A model generated the notes under the pieces. That model ran no database searches. It was not told the DNA's origin and worked only from the letters and a program-made list of their open reading frames with translations. Shown here piece after piece: positions 48,544 through 59,838 of a stretch of DNA of 64,000 bases. The stretch lies in the NCBI GenBank assembly GCA_947683625.1, contig CANTUR010000124.1, positions 372,001-436,000 of the forward strand, read 5' to 3'. The stretch comes from Mallotus nudiflorus. Taxonomy: Eukaryota > Streptophyta > Magnoliopsida > Malpighiales > Euphorbiaceae. A program made the position numbers and the translations under genes. Position 1 is the first letter of the stretch, and every line of letters begins with the position of its first letter.

Positions 48544-51500
48544 TGTCACGACCCAAAACAGGAGTCATGACCGGCGCTAGGGAACGGGAATTCTTTCGAA
48601 TCCGGAACCCGTAGCAAGCCTAAAAATAAAATAAAAATGCAATAATAACCATAAAAATATATAATATGCAGCGGAAAATAAAATCATAAATATTACAATA
48701 TCATCCATAACAACTGGATATAATTCAAAACTCATCACATCGCATATATAATCTCATAAATGTATAATCTTATACAAATCCAGTTTTAACATAATACATC
48801 TCTTTAAAATAAAGTACATAAAATCCAATACTTTAATTTACAACTACTGCAGTGTCTAGATAAAATAAATAAGACTCAAGTAGACAATTTACGTAAAGAA
48901 GCCGGGGCGGAAGAAATCCGGCGTATCGACCTGCTACTGAGGTCTGAGGAAGTTGACTCTCCTGAAAAATAGTCAACGGAGGGGAGTCAGACCTCACTGA
49001 GTGAATTACTATAATATATATACATACACTCTAAGTGATAATGCATACAGTCAACAGTATATGAGTAATATGTATATATACAGGCAAATTCATACAGATG
49101 CAGAAAAATCATTTTATATATTTTGTTTGAAAATCAACTTTTATGAAGGATCACATAGAACCCTAGAATATCGCAACCTCAGAAAAATAGTGTTAAACAA
49201 CACTCTAGCCATACAGGCTCACTGATTCCAAATATATTCACTTAATCCATATGGACAGTAGACTGGCCCCGAGACACTAAGTCAACCGAGCTCCAGCAGT
49301 CTGACTGCCAGTGTGATTGGCCCCGAGACACTTGGTCAACCGAGCTCCAGCAATCACACCCAAACCACATCTCACATATATCAATAATCATAATCAAATC
49401 GATATCCACAAATAAGTTAGTAATAAAGCCTAAAACTATAGGCGTACCGGTACGTACTCGGTCCTAGTGCTGCCCACTAGGTAGCACGTTCTATTGATAT
49501 CCTTCAGTAATAAATAATAAAACATTCATTCACAAATACATGATGCATGAATTTAAATAAATCAACAATATAAACCATATATATACCGAAAATATACCAA
49601 ACATAAACCAAGTATATTTTGAGTATATATACGTCAAATAAATTCAATCAAATCATGAATTAAACTAAAAATATATTTAAAAACATTTTAAATATATTTT
49701 ATTAATAAAACATGTATATAATTTATTATATACCAAAAATATACCAAAAATATACTTGAATATAAATCATATTATTTATGCATAATTAGTCAAAATAAAA
49801 CATGCATTTTCTAAATCATGCATCCTAAGCATATATATATAATTTAGTAACTCACCTAATGCGCTCCACGAGACAGGTCCGACGGGCCTGGTCCACTAAC
49901 CCTCGGTCTCGGCGCAACTAAACAAGAAATAATTACTCGACATCAGAATAACCCTAACAGAAATCCTAGAATTCAATCTAGAGTATTAAATACAGAATCG
50001 AAAATTAGGGTTCGACTGGATATCACGTTTTACGAGAATTCTACCGGAAATCCGGCAGAACTTCCCCTGTAAAACGGACATCTCTCTACTCAAAAGAGTA
50101 GAGCCGACCCTGCAAAGAAAATACACTTCGAAAATAACACCATAAACAATCACAACCCCTCGGTCGGACTCCAGACTACAATCTGTCGACCGGGGTCCAC
50201 AAACACAGAAAATATATTCAAATATACCAAAAATATCCTTAAGTCATAAAAATACATTTTATAAATAAAAATTACATAATTGACCTTGAAACACTATAAA
50301 AATCGATTAAAACTCATTTTATTTGAAAAACCGTATATTATATATATAATTGAAAATAATTCACGAAAAATAGTTTTAATTAGTTAAAAATACCAAATAT
50401 TTTGTAGAAATCATTTTTATACCTTAAATAAATATTAAAACCAATTAAATTACATTTTTAGACAATTTAGGGTAAAATTACCAAAATACCCCTATATATA
50501 TATATATACCTAATTTACTTCAAAAATTCACTAAAAATCATACAATTATCCAAAATTAATTTTCTCAACATATTTATCAATAATATCAATAATTAAACTC
50601 AATTAACCAATTAAATTCAATTTAAAACACAATTAACTTAATTTTACAAAATCACCTAAACTTCAATAATTAAAAATAAATACTTAGAAATTCATAAAAA
50701 TTCCAAATAAATTCCTATAATTCATTTCAACACCTAATTCAACCATAAACTCCAATTTCATAATTTAAATAATTAATTTCCGAAAATTCGAAAATAATAT
50801 TAAAATATTCAAAAATACCCAAAAATCCAAACAACCTCCAAAAATTCTGTAAAAATTCATACATGAAGATTAAACTACCAGGAACAACATTTGTGAAGGA
50901 AGTTTCCATGAATCATCCAAATTGAAGCTCAAAAAAATCGAAAACCAAAAGTGGCCGAAATATTCAACTCAAAACCTAAGCAATTCTAGACCGTTTTAGC
51001 TCAAACCAAAGCTAGAATAACACTCACCGGAGCTCAAGGAGAAGATAGAGACCGGCGGTGTCGAAAACGGTGGCCGGAGGAGGGAGAAACGACGTGAGGA
51101 ATAGTGGGTGGTCCGGCGCCTACCTACGGGAAGAAGAAGAAGAAGAAGAAGAAAAAGAAAAAGAAAGAAAAGGAAAGAGAAAAGAAAAGAAAAAGAAAGA
51201 AAAAGGAAAAGAAAAAGAAAAAAAAAAGAAAAAAGAAAAAAAAATAAATTTTAATAATTTAATAATAAATAAAATAATCAAATAATAATAAATAAATAAT
51301 AAAATATTAGGGTAATAATAAACCCTAATTAAATAAATATACACACACAAGCTTTATTTAATAATTTAAAAATATGTATGAGTTCATGCAAACCCGTAAA
51401 TACATTTAAAATAATTAATAATACATTGTTTACGTGGAAATTTCCCCGAAAATGAAAGTCCCGGGAAAATTTTACGTAAAATACTGAAAATAATAGACAG

Positions 51501-51621
51501 TAATTAAAATAGGTTTTAAATACATATTAACTCGTAAAAATATCGTATAAAATACAAAAATCACTGACACTGCATATCCCGGTACAGTGTAAAAATATTT
51601 TTAAAATTACGGGATATTACA
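48544..51621 (-). repeat. 3' LTR of the young element (3078 bp)
   Basis: On - it starts TGTAATATCCCG and ends GGTCGTGACA. It contains the hairpin module pair at 49360-49253 and a purine-rich GAA/GAAA run near 51129-51245. It is unusually long for a chromovirus LTR, and 60-codon frames inside it are low complexity and not coding. Confidence 0.95.
49253..49360 (-). repeat. Hairpin module pair in the 3' LTR
   Basis: On -, stem GTGTGATTG/CAATCACAC and stem AGACTG/CAGTCT each enclose the core GGAGCTCGGTTGAC plus GTGTCTCGGGGCC. This is the most complete form of the module in the window, and the same sequence is at 57350-57457. Confidence 0.75.
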
Positions 51622-51635
51622 GTCTTCCCCCCTTA
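51622..51635 (-). promoter_or_regulatory. Polypurine tract of the young element
   Basis: On - the sequence AAGGGGGGAAGAC ends directly at the 3' LTR, the expected site of plus-strand DNA priming. Confidence 0.85.
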
Positions 51636-51675
51636 CAGGAATTCGTCCCCGAATTCTAAAAACAAGATTACAGAA

Positions 51676-54600
51676 TCAGGAAGGAAAGAGATACGGGTAA
51701 GAAGCTTGCATCTCAGCTTCAGTCTCCCACGTATGCTCTTCAACTCTGTCGCTACGCCACAAAACCTTGACCATCGGAATCTGCTTCGATCGCAACTGTC
51801 GAACTTGAAAATCAACGATCGCCACAGGTTCTTCCACAAAAGTCAAATCTTCACTCACTTCCACACTGTCAGGTTGCAACACGTGTGAAAGATCTGAGAT
51901 ATACTTCCTCAACATCGAGATATGAAATACTGGATGCACTTGTGACATACTCGGAGGCAAATCCAACCGATATGCAACAGTGCCAATTCTCTCCAGAATC
52001 TCAAACGGTCCAATATATCTCGGTGCTAACTTACCCTTCCTGCCAAATCTCATCACACCCTTCATCGGAGATACTTTCAGAAAAACGAAATCTCCAACCT
52101 GAAACTCCACATCTCTGCGCCTAGGATCCGCATAACTCTTCTGTCTGCTAACTGCGGTCTCTAACCTGCGCTTGATCACGGCGACTTTCTCTGCAGCATC
52201 CTGAACCATCTCTGGTCCAGTCAAAGCTCTCTCACCGATCTCATCCCAACACAACGGGGATCTACACTTCCTTCCATACAACGCCTCATACGGTGCCATG
52301 CCAATACTGCTATGGTAGCTGTTATTATATGCAAACTCAACAAGCGACAAATGATCATCCCAGCTACCTCCCAAATCCAAGACACACATCCTCAACATAT
52401 CTTCCAGTGTCTGGATCGTCCTCTCAGACTGACCATCTGTCTGAGGATGAAAAGCAGTACTGAAATCCAACCTAGTGCCCATCGCTTCTTGCAACTTCTG
52501 CCAAAAACGAGAAGTAAACACTGAACCTCTATCTGACACAATGGACACAGGTACTCCATGAAGGCACACAATATGCTTCACGTACAACTTCGCCAATCTA
52601 GCAACTGAATATGTGGCTTTCACAGGCAAGAAATGTGCAGACTTCGTCAATCTGTCTACAATCACCCAAATGGAATCGTATCCATCCTTCGAACGAGGTA
52701 AACCGACTACAAAATCCATAGCTATCCTTTCCCACTTCCACTCGGGAATAGGAAGAGGCTGAAGCTTCCCAGAAGGCTTCTGATGTTCGGCTTTCACTTG
52801 TTGACACGTCAAGCACTTAGCAACATAATCAGCAACATCCTTCTTCAATCCATCCCACCAGTATAGATCTCTGATACTGTGGTACATCTTAGTAACACCA
52901 GGATGAACGCTGTAGGCTGTAGAATGTGCTTCCTCTAAAATCTCCTCTCTCAAATCATCCACATCAGGAACACACAATCTACCACTGATCCACAACACAC
53001 CATCATCATCGAGTGTGAAATCAGTGAACTTCCCTGCTCTGACATTCTCTGCAAGCTCTTCCAGAATAGGATCTCGGCTCTGAGCTGCTTTAATCCTATC
53101 CCTTAGTACAGATCGTACTTTAAACTGAGCTAACAGTCCACCTGATCTACTGATCTTCATCATCAGACCTTGATCCACCATCAGATGCAATTCCTGGATC
53201 AATGGTCTCCTCTCCACACCGATGTGAGCAAGACTACCTGAGGACTTCCTACTCAAGGCATCTGCTACCACATTAGCTTTACCCGGATGGTAAAGAATCT
53301 CGCAATCATAATCCTTCAACAATTCCAACCATCTTCTTTGCCTCAAATTCAAATCTCGCTGCTGAAAAATGTACTTAAGGCTCTTGTGATCAGTAAATAT
53401 CTCACAAGTCACCCCGTACAAATAATGTCTCCAAATCTTCAAAGCAAAGATCACTGCAGCCATCTCAAGATCATGTGTGGGATAGTTCTGCTCATGCTTC
53501 TTCAACTGCCTCGAAGCATAGGCTATCACCCTTCCATCCTGCATCAACACACAACCAAGACCAATTCTAGAGGCATCACAGTAAACTGTGAACTTATCCA
53601 CACTATTAGGCAAAGCTAATACTGGCGCTGTGGTCAACTTCTCCTTCAACAACTGAAAACTATTCTCACAAGCTTCTGACCACTCGAATCTAACATTCTT
53701 CTGAGTCAAGCGAGTCATAGGGGCTGCAATCCTGGAAAAATCCTGCACAAACCGCCTATAATACCCGGCTAAACCCAGAAAACTCTGAATCTCAGTAACT
53801 GAAGTAGGTCTAGGCCACTCAGATACTGCTTCAACCTTCTGTGGATCAACCTGAATACCTTCTTTAGACACTACGTGTCCAAGAAAAGAAACACTCTCCA
53901 TCCAGAAATCACACTTCGAGAATTTAGCATAAAGCTGATGATCTCTCAGTGTCTGCAGTACAATCCTCAAGTGATATACATGCTCTTCCATACTCCTCGA
54001 ATATACTAGTATATCATCAATGAAGACTACCACAAACTGATCCACATACGGTCGGAATACTCTGTTCATCAGGTCCATAAAAGCTGCTGGTGCATTAGTC
54101 AAACCAAAAGACATCACCAGAAACTCATAATGACCATATCGAGTGCGGAACGCTGTCTTAGGAATATCAGCTTCACTGATCCGCAGCTGATGATAACCTG
54201 ACCTCAAGTCGACCTTAGAAAAGAATTGTGCACCCTGGAGCTGATCAAACAAGTCATCTATCCTCGGGAGAGGATACTTGTTCTTCACTGTCACCTTATT
54301 CAGCTCTCTGTAGTCAATGCACAGTCTCAAGGTACCATCCTTCTTCTTCACAAACAAGACTGGTGCACCCCAAGGGGAAACACTAGGTCTGATAAAACCC
54401 TTATCCAACAACTCTTGCAATTGCTCCTTCAACTCTCTCAACTCTGCAGGAGCCATACGATAGGGTGGCATAGATATAGGAGTAATACCTGGAACCATAT
54501 CAATACAGAACTCAATCTCTCTATGAGGTGGTAAACCTGGCAATTTCTCGGGAAAAACATCAGGAAACTCACAAGCAACAGGAACATCTGTGAGTGACAA

Positions 54601-55812
54601 CTTCTCCACTGACGTATCCCTAACCAATGCCAAAAACCCCTGACAACCTTTCCTCAACAACTTCCTAGCTGCAATAGCCGAAATAAGATTCTGAGGTGCT
54701 GAACTCCTGTCACCAACAAACTTAAATTCTACTTCACCAGGAATTCTGAAAATCACCTCCTTATTCCTGCAATCAACCACGGCAAAGTGCTGAGACAACC
54801 AATCCATTCCCAAAATAACATCGAACTCCATCACATCCAACAAAATCAAATCAACGGGTAATTCTCTATCTCCCACGAGAACTGGACAACCAGAAAGAAC
54901 AATATCGGTGTCCAAAGAATCACTCAGAGGAGTGGCAACAGACAAAGGAAAAGCCATCCTCGAAGCTTGCCAACAAGATTTAGAAGCAAAAATGGGAGAA
55001 ACAAATGAATGCGTGGCACCCGGATCAAACAAAACCAAAGCATCCAGGTAACAAACAGAAAGAATACCTGCCACGACTGCATTAGATGCCTGAGCATCCT
55101 GCTGAGTCAGATGGAAAACTCTGGCCTGACCTCGACCTCCCTGCTGACTGGTAGAAGTCTGGCCAACGCCTCTGGCACCTCCTCTAGTACCTCTACCACG
55201 ACTCTGCTGTGGAACAAACTGAGTAGAACTCTGATGCTGAGCTGGTGGCAACTGAAATGGCACGGGTGCTGCACTAGCAATCGATTGCTGTGGGAATCGC
55301 GGAATCTGCTGCTGCTGATATCCGGGGTAAGGACACGATCTGGCAAAATGTCCTGTCTGCCCGCATCTGAAACATGTCAATGGTGTCAGATAACACGGTC
55401 CCTGATGGACTCTACCACAAGTCTGACAAACACTGGTCGCTGATCCAGAACTACGACCACTGCTGCTGCTCGAAGCACCTGACCCAAATCTGAACGATCT
55501 ACGCTGACCTCCACGACCATGTCTACTGCTCCGATGCACTCGCTGCTGCTGTCTCTGACTCTGCTGAGTCGAACCTCGCTGCTGACTACTCGAACCAACA
55601 TGAAAACTCGAATACGGAGTAGCCTGCAATCCACTCGACTGAACTCCCAACTGGTAATAATCAGGCATCGCTCCCTGCCTAACTAACCTCAGCTCGATCT
55701 CCTTAGCTAGCTCAATCACAGACTCGAGAGTAAGACCTGCTGTGGGCATACCAGCAAAAGCTGAACCCAAACCAGTAACATAAGTAGTAACCGCGAAATA
55801 CTGATCTCGCAT
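51676..55812 (-). CDS. Gag C-terminus and Pol of the Tekay/Del element (1378 codons)
   Basis: This single open frame continues the gag frame after one stop. Residue positions are counted from the first Met after the stop. They are: zinc knuckle C147-X2-C150-X4-H155-X4-C160; protease DPGATHSF at 263 (P for the usual S/T); reverse transcriptase about 455-640 with VVFIDDILVY at 595; RNase H from YCDASRIG near 744; integrase zinc site H963/H970/C1000/C1003; and the catalytic triad D1033, D1094, E1130 with 35 residues between D and E. The GPF/LR segment (PRYIGPFEILERIG) follows. The C-terminus (VAIVDFQVRQLRSKQIPMVKV then WETEAEMQ) is a chromodomain-like end. All catalytic residues I can check are present, so the pol part looks able to work. 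Confidence 0.93.
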   Translation of the reverse strand: MRDQYFAVTTYVTGLGSAFAGMPTAGLTLESVIELAKEIELRLVRQGAMPDYYQLGVQSSGLQATPYSSFHVGSSSQQRGSTQQSQRQQQRVHRSSRHGRGGQRRSFRFGSGASSSSSGRSSGSATSVCQTCGRVHQGPCYLTPLTCFRCGQTGHFARSCPYPGYQQQQIPRFPQQSIASAAPVPFQLPPAQHQSSTQFVPQQSRGRGTRGGARGVGQTSTSQQGGRGQARVFHLTQQDAQASNAVVAGILSVCYLDALVLFDPGATHSFVSPIFASKSCWQASRMAFPLSVATPLSDSLDTDIVLSGCPVLVGDRELPVDLILLDVMEFDVILGMDWLSQHFAVVDCRNKEVIFRIPGEVEFKFVGDRSSAPQNLISAIAARKLLRKGCQGFLALVRDTSVEKLSLTDVPVACEFPDVFPEKLPGLPPHREIEFCIDMVPGITPISMPPYRMAPAELRELKEQLQELLDKGFIRPSVSPWGAPVLFVKKKDGTLRLCIDYRELNKVTVKNKYPLPRIDDLFDQLQGAQFFSKVDLRSGYHQLRISEADIPKTAFRTRYGHYEFLVMSFGLTNAPAAFMDLMNRVFRPYVDQFVVVFIDDILVYSRSMEEHVYHLRIVLQTLRDHQLYAKFSKCDFWMESVSFLGHVVSKEGIQVDPQKVEAVSEWPRPTSVTEIQSFLGLAGYYRRFVQDFSRIAAPMTRLTQKNVRFEWSEACENSFQLLKEKLTTAPVLALPNSVDKFTVYCDASRIGLGCVLMQDGRVIAYASRQLKKHEQNYPTHDLEMAAVIFALKIWRHYLYGVTCEIFTDHKSLKYIFQQRDLNLRQRRWLELLKDYDCEILYHPGKANVVADALSRKSSGSLAHIGVERRPLIQELHLMVDQGLMMKISRSGGLLAQFKVRSVLRDRIKAAQSRDPILEELAENVRAGKFTDFTLDDDGVLWISGRLCVPDVDDLREEILEEAHSTAYSVHPGVTKMYHSIRDLYWWDGLKKDVADYVAKCLTCQQVKAEHQKPSGKLQPLPIPEWKWERIAMDFVVGLPRSKDGYDSIWVIVDRLTKSAHFLPVKATYSVARLAKLYVKHIVCLHGVPVSIVSDRGSVFTSRFWQKLQEAMGTRLDFSTAFHPQTDGQSERTIQTLEDMLRMCVLDLGGSWDDHLSLVEFAYNNSYHSSIGMAPYEALYGRKCRSPLCWDEIGERALTGPEMVQDAAEKVAVIKRRLETAVSRQKSYADPRRRDVEFQVGDFVFLKVSPMKGVMRFGRKGKLAPRYIGPFEILERIGTVAYRLDLPPSMSQVHPVFHISMLRKYISDLSHVLQPDSVEVSEDLTFVEEPVAIVDFQVRQLRSKQIPMVKVLWRSDRVEEHTWETEAEMQASYPYLFPS

Positions 55813-56427
55813 CAGATCCTCAGCATATCTACCCAGACGAAGGAACTCTCGGGTATACTCCTCTACTGATCGATCTCAACGAGAAATACTGGTCAATCGA
55901 AGACGATAGCTCAAACGAAGAGGCTCTGGACAAAATCTCCTCATGAATCGCTCTCGAAACTGAGCCCATGTCATCGTCATCATATAGGGCTGGATCATCT
56001 GAATGAACCAATCCAAGGCTGGTCCCTCGACAGACAACTCAACAATCATGATCCTCTGGTACTCGGTATGAGCAGTCCGAGTCCTAGTCTCAATCGCATG
56101 CAAAAAATCTAAAGGATCAGAAGTCCCATCAAAAATAATCCTGCCAACTCGGGCATAGAACAAAGCTGCCTCAGGGTCAGACATACCCTGCTGATAGGCA
56201 GGCTGAACAGGCTGAACAACTGGAGGAACAGGAACATCAAAATCAGGCTCAACAGGCTCCTCGTCCTGTAACTCTCTCTGCCTACGGCGACCTGCCGCTC
56301 CTCGAGGTCTACCTCTGCCACGACCTCTACGTCTAACTGGCTGCTCAGGAGGTAAAACCTCATCCTGAAAAGACTCATCATCCTCGGCCTCAACGACCGG
56401 TGGAGCGACACGCGCTCGCCTCCTCAT
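55813..56427 (-). pseudogene. Gag N-terminal part, closed by one premature stop
   Basis: The frame opens at 56427 (MRRRARVAPPVVEAEDDE), has an Arg-rich segment (RRRGRGRGRPRGAAGRRR) and the retrotransposon gag domain (ALFYARVGRIIFDGTSDP, then MTWAQFRERFMRRF). It stops at TGA 55878-55876, 183 codons in. The frame resumes at once as DRSVEEYTREFLRLGRYAED and joins the long frame without a shift. The older relative at 61249 has GGT at the same codon, so a G-to-T change is the simplest cause. The tract 55875-55813 is open but lacks an ATG. Confidence 0.85.
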
Positions 56428-56625
56428 TCTGAAAAGACAAACGGAAAGATTCAGACAAAACAGACAACGGAGGAATAACGCTGAAAACTACAGCAAGGAA
56501 TACTTATCAAGACATACTCGAACCTAATACACTGCAGTAGTCCAACAGAAAACACAACTTTAAAACTAGGGCCACAACTCACATAACTAAGCCCTGACAC
56601 AAAACTCCATTCTGAAACGAACTTC

Positions 56626-56637
56626 GCTCTGATACCA
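56626..56637 (-). promoter_or_regulatory. Primer-binding site, initiator tRNA-Met
   Basis: On - the bases TGGTATCAGAGC lie four bases (AAGT) after the 5' LTR end. They are complementary to the 3' end of plant initiator tRNA-Met. Confidence 0.93.
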
Positions 56638-56641
56638 ACTT

Positions 56642-59600
56642 TGTCACGACCCAAAACAGGAGTCATGACCGGCGCTAGGGAACGGGAATTCTTTCGAATC
56701 CGGAACCCGTAGCAAGCCTAAAAATAAAATAAAAATGCAATAATAACCATAAAAATATATAATATGCAGCAGAAAATAAAATCATAAATATTACAATATC
56801 ATCCATAACAACTGGATATAATTCAAAACTCATCACATCGCATATATAATCTCATAAATGTATAATCTTATACAAATCCAGTTTAACATAATACATCTCT
56901 TTAAAATAAAGTACATAAAATCCAATACTTTAATTTACAACTACTGCAGTGTCTAGATAAAATAAATAAGACTCAAGTAGACAATTTACGTAAAGAAGCC
57001 GGGGCGGAAGAAATCCGGCGTATCGACCTGCTACTGAGGTCTGAGGAAGTTGACTCTCCTGAAAAATAGTCAACGGAGGGGAGTCAGACCTCACTGAGTG
57101 AATTACTATAATATATATACATACACTCTAAGTGATAATGCATACAGTCAACAGTATATGAGTAATATGTATATATACAGGCAAATTCATACAGATGCAG
57201 AAAAATCATTTTATATATTTTGTTTGAAAATCAACTTTTATGAAGGATCACATAGAACCCTAGAATATCGCAACCTCAGAAAAATAGTGTTAAACAACAC
57301 TCTAGCCATACAGGCTCACTGATTCCAAATATATTCACTTAATCCATATGGACAGTAGACTGGCCCCGAGACACTAAGTCAACCGAGCTCCAGCAGTCTG
57401 ACTGCCAGTGTGATTGGCCCCGAGACACTTGGTCAACCGAGCTCCAGCAATCACACCCAAACCACATCTCACATATATCAATAATCATAATCAAATCGAT
57501 ATCCACAAATAAGTTAGTAATAAAGCCTAAAACTATAGGCGTACCGGTACGTACTCGGTCCTAGTGCTGCCCACTAGGTAGCACGTTCTATTGATATCCT
57601 TCAGTAATAAATAATAAAACATTCATTCACAAATACATGATGCATGAATTTAAATAAATCAACAATATAAACCATATATATACCGAAAATATACCAAACA
57701 TAAACCAAGTATATTTTGAGTATATATACGTCAAATAAATTCAATCAAATCATGAATTAAACTAAAAATATATTTAAAAACATTTTAAATATATTTTATT
57801 AATAAAACATGTATATAATTTATTATATACCAAAAATATACCAAAAATATACTTGAATATAAATCATATTATTTATGCATAATTAGTCAAAATAAAACAT
57901 GCATTTTCTAAATCATGCATCCTAAGCATATATATATAATTTAGTAACTCACCTAATGCGCTCCACGAGACAGGTCCGACGGGCCTGGTCCACTAACCCT
58001 CGGTCTCGGCGCAACTAAACAAGAAATAATTACTCGACATCAGAATAACCCTAACAGAAATCCTAGAATTCAATCTAGAGTATTAAATACAGAATCGAAA
58101 ATTAGGGTTCGACTGGATATCACGTTTTACGAGAATTCTACCGGAAATCCGGCAGAACTTCCCCTGTAAAACGGACATCTCTCTACTCAAAAGAGTAGAG
58201 CCGACCCTGCAAAGAAAATACACTTCGAAAATAACACCATAAACAATCACAACCCCTCGGTCGGACTCCAGACTACAATCTGTCGACCGGGGTCCACAAA
58301 CACAGAAAATATATTCAAATATACCAAAAATATCCTTAAGTCATAAAAATACATTTTATAAATAAAAATTACATAATTGACCTTGAAACACTATAAAAAT
58401 CGATTAAAACTCATTTTATTTGAAAAACCGTATATTATATATATAATTGAAAATAATTCACGAAAAATAGTTTTAATTAGTTAAAAATACCAAATATTTT
58501 GTAGAAATCATTTTTATACCTTAAATAAATATTAAAACCAATTAAATTACATTTTTAGACAATTTAGGGTAAAATTACCAAAATACCCCTATATATATAT
58601 ATATACCTAATTTACTTCAAAAATTCACTAAAAATCATACAATTATCCAAAATTAATTTTCTCAACATATTTATCAATAATATCAATAATTAAACTCAAT
58701 TAACCAATTAAATTCAATTTAAAACACAATTAACTTAATTTTACAAAATCACCTAAACTTCAATAATTAAAAATAAATACTTAGAAATTCATAAAAATTC
58801 CAAATAAATTCCTATAATTCATTTCAACACCTAATTCAACCATAAACTCCAATTTCATAATTTAAATAATTAATTTCCGAAAATTCGAAAATAATATTAA
58901 AATATTCAAAAATACCCAAAAATCCAAACAACCTCCAAAAATTCTGTAAAAATTCATACATGAAGATTAAACTACCAGGAACAACATTTGTGAAGGAAGT
59001 TTCCATGAATCATCCAAATTGAAGCTCAAAAAAATCGAAAACCAAAAGTGGCCGAAATATTCAACTCAAAACCTAAGCAATTCTAGACCGTTTTAGCTCA
59101 AACCAAAGCTAGAATAACACTCACCGGAGCTCAAGGAGAAGATAGAGACCGGCGGTGTCGAAAACGGTGGCCGGAGGAGGGAGAAACGACGTGAGGAATA
59201 GTGGGTGGTCCGGCGCCTACCTACGGGAAGAAGAAGAAGAAGAAGAAGAAAAAGAAAAAGAAAGAAAAGGAAAGAGAAAAGAAAAGAAAAAGAAAGAAAA
59301 AGGAAAAGAAAAAGAAAAAAAAAAGAAAAAAGAAAAAAAAATAAATTTTAATAATTTAATAATAAATAAAATAATCAAATAATAATAAATAAATAATAAA
59401 ATATTAGGGTAATAATAAACCCTAATTAAATAAATATACACACACAAGCTTTATTTGATAATTTAAAAATATGTATGAGTTCATGCAAACCCGTAAATAC
59501 ATTTAAAATAATTAATAATACATTGTTTACGTGGAAATTTCCCCGAAAATGAAAGTCCCGGGAAAATTTTACGTAAAATACTGAAAATAATAGACAGTAA

Positions 59601-59718
59601 TTAAAATAGGTTTCAAATACATATTAACTCGTAAAAATATCGTATAAAATACAAAAATCACTGACACTGCATATCCCGGTACAGTGTAAAAATATTTTTA
59701 AAATTACGGGATATTACA
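56642..59718 (-). repeat. 5' LTR of the young element (3077 bp)
   Basis: This is nearly identical to 48544-51621, and it drives transcription of the element on -. Its hairpin module pair is at 57457-57350. Confidence 0.95.
57350..57457 (-). repeat. Hairpin module pair in the 5' LTR
   Basis: Identical to the copy at 49253-49360, with both stems perfect. Confidence 0.75.
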
Positions 59719-59723
59719 GTATG
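59719..59723. repeat. Target-site duplication, right copy
   Basis: GTATG, directly after the LTR end ATATTACA, matching 48539-48543. Confidence 0.95.
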
Positions 59724-59726
59724 ATT

Positions 59727-59838
59727 GATAGTGTGGTTGCTGGAGCTCGGTTGACCTAGTGTCTCGGAGCTAATCACACTAATAGTTAAACTGCTGGAGC
59801 TCGGTTGACTTAGTATCTCGGGGTCAGTCTGTTGTCCA
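59727..59838 (+). repeat. Hairpin module pair, old host LTR copy
   Basis: The first stem is AGTGTGGTT/AATCACACT, where one pair became G-U in RNA. The second is AAACTG/CAGTCT with one mismatch. The core GGAGCTCGGTTGAC is kept in both modules. It begins just after the target duplication of the young element. Confidence 0.65.

Larger units (their letters stand above)
48544..59718 (-). mobile_element. Young, nearly intact Tekay/Del-type chromovirus (Ty3/gypsy), 11.2 kb
   Basis: LTRs at 56642-59718 (5', on -) and 48544-51621 (3') flank one gag-pol frame on -. Both ends are TG...CA and the 5-bp duplication GTATG lies at 48539-48543 and 59719-59723. By eye the LTRs differ at three transitions (48673, 51360, 51517) and one T indel near 48784, so the insertion is recent. 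The PBS matches initiator tRNA-Met and the polypurine tract is intact. The integrase has a C-terminal chromodomain-like end, as in Tekay/Del. One in-frame stop interrupts gag. Confidence 0.95.

Noticed and set aside
49001..49225. 74-codon frame on + repeated at 57098
   Set aside because: It lies antisense within the LTRs of the young element; duplication reflects the LTR pair, not a gene family.
51058..51285. 75-codon Glu/Lys-rich frame, identical at 59155
   Set aside because: It lies in both LTRs and is produced by the GAA/GAAA purine run; not a plausible gene.
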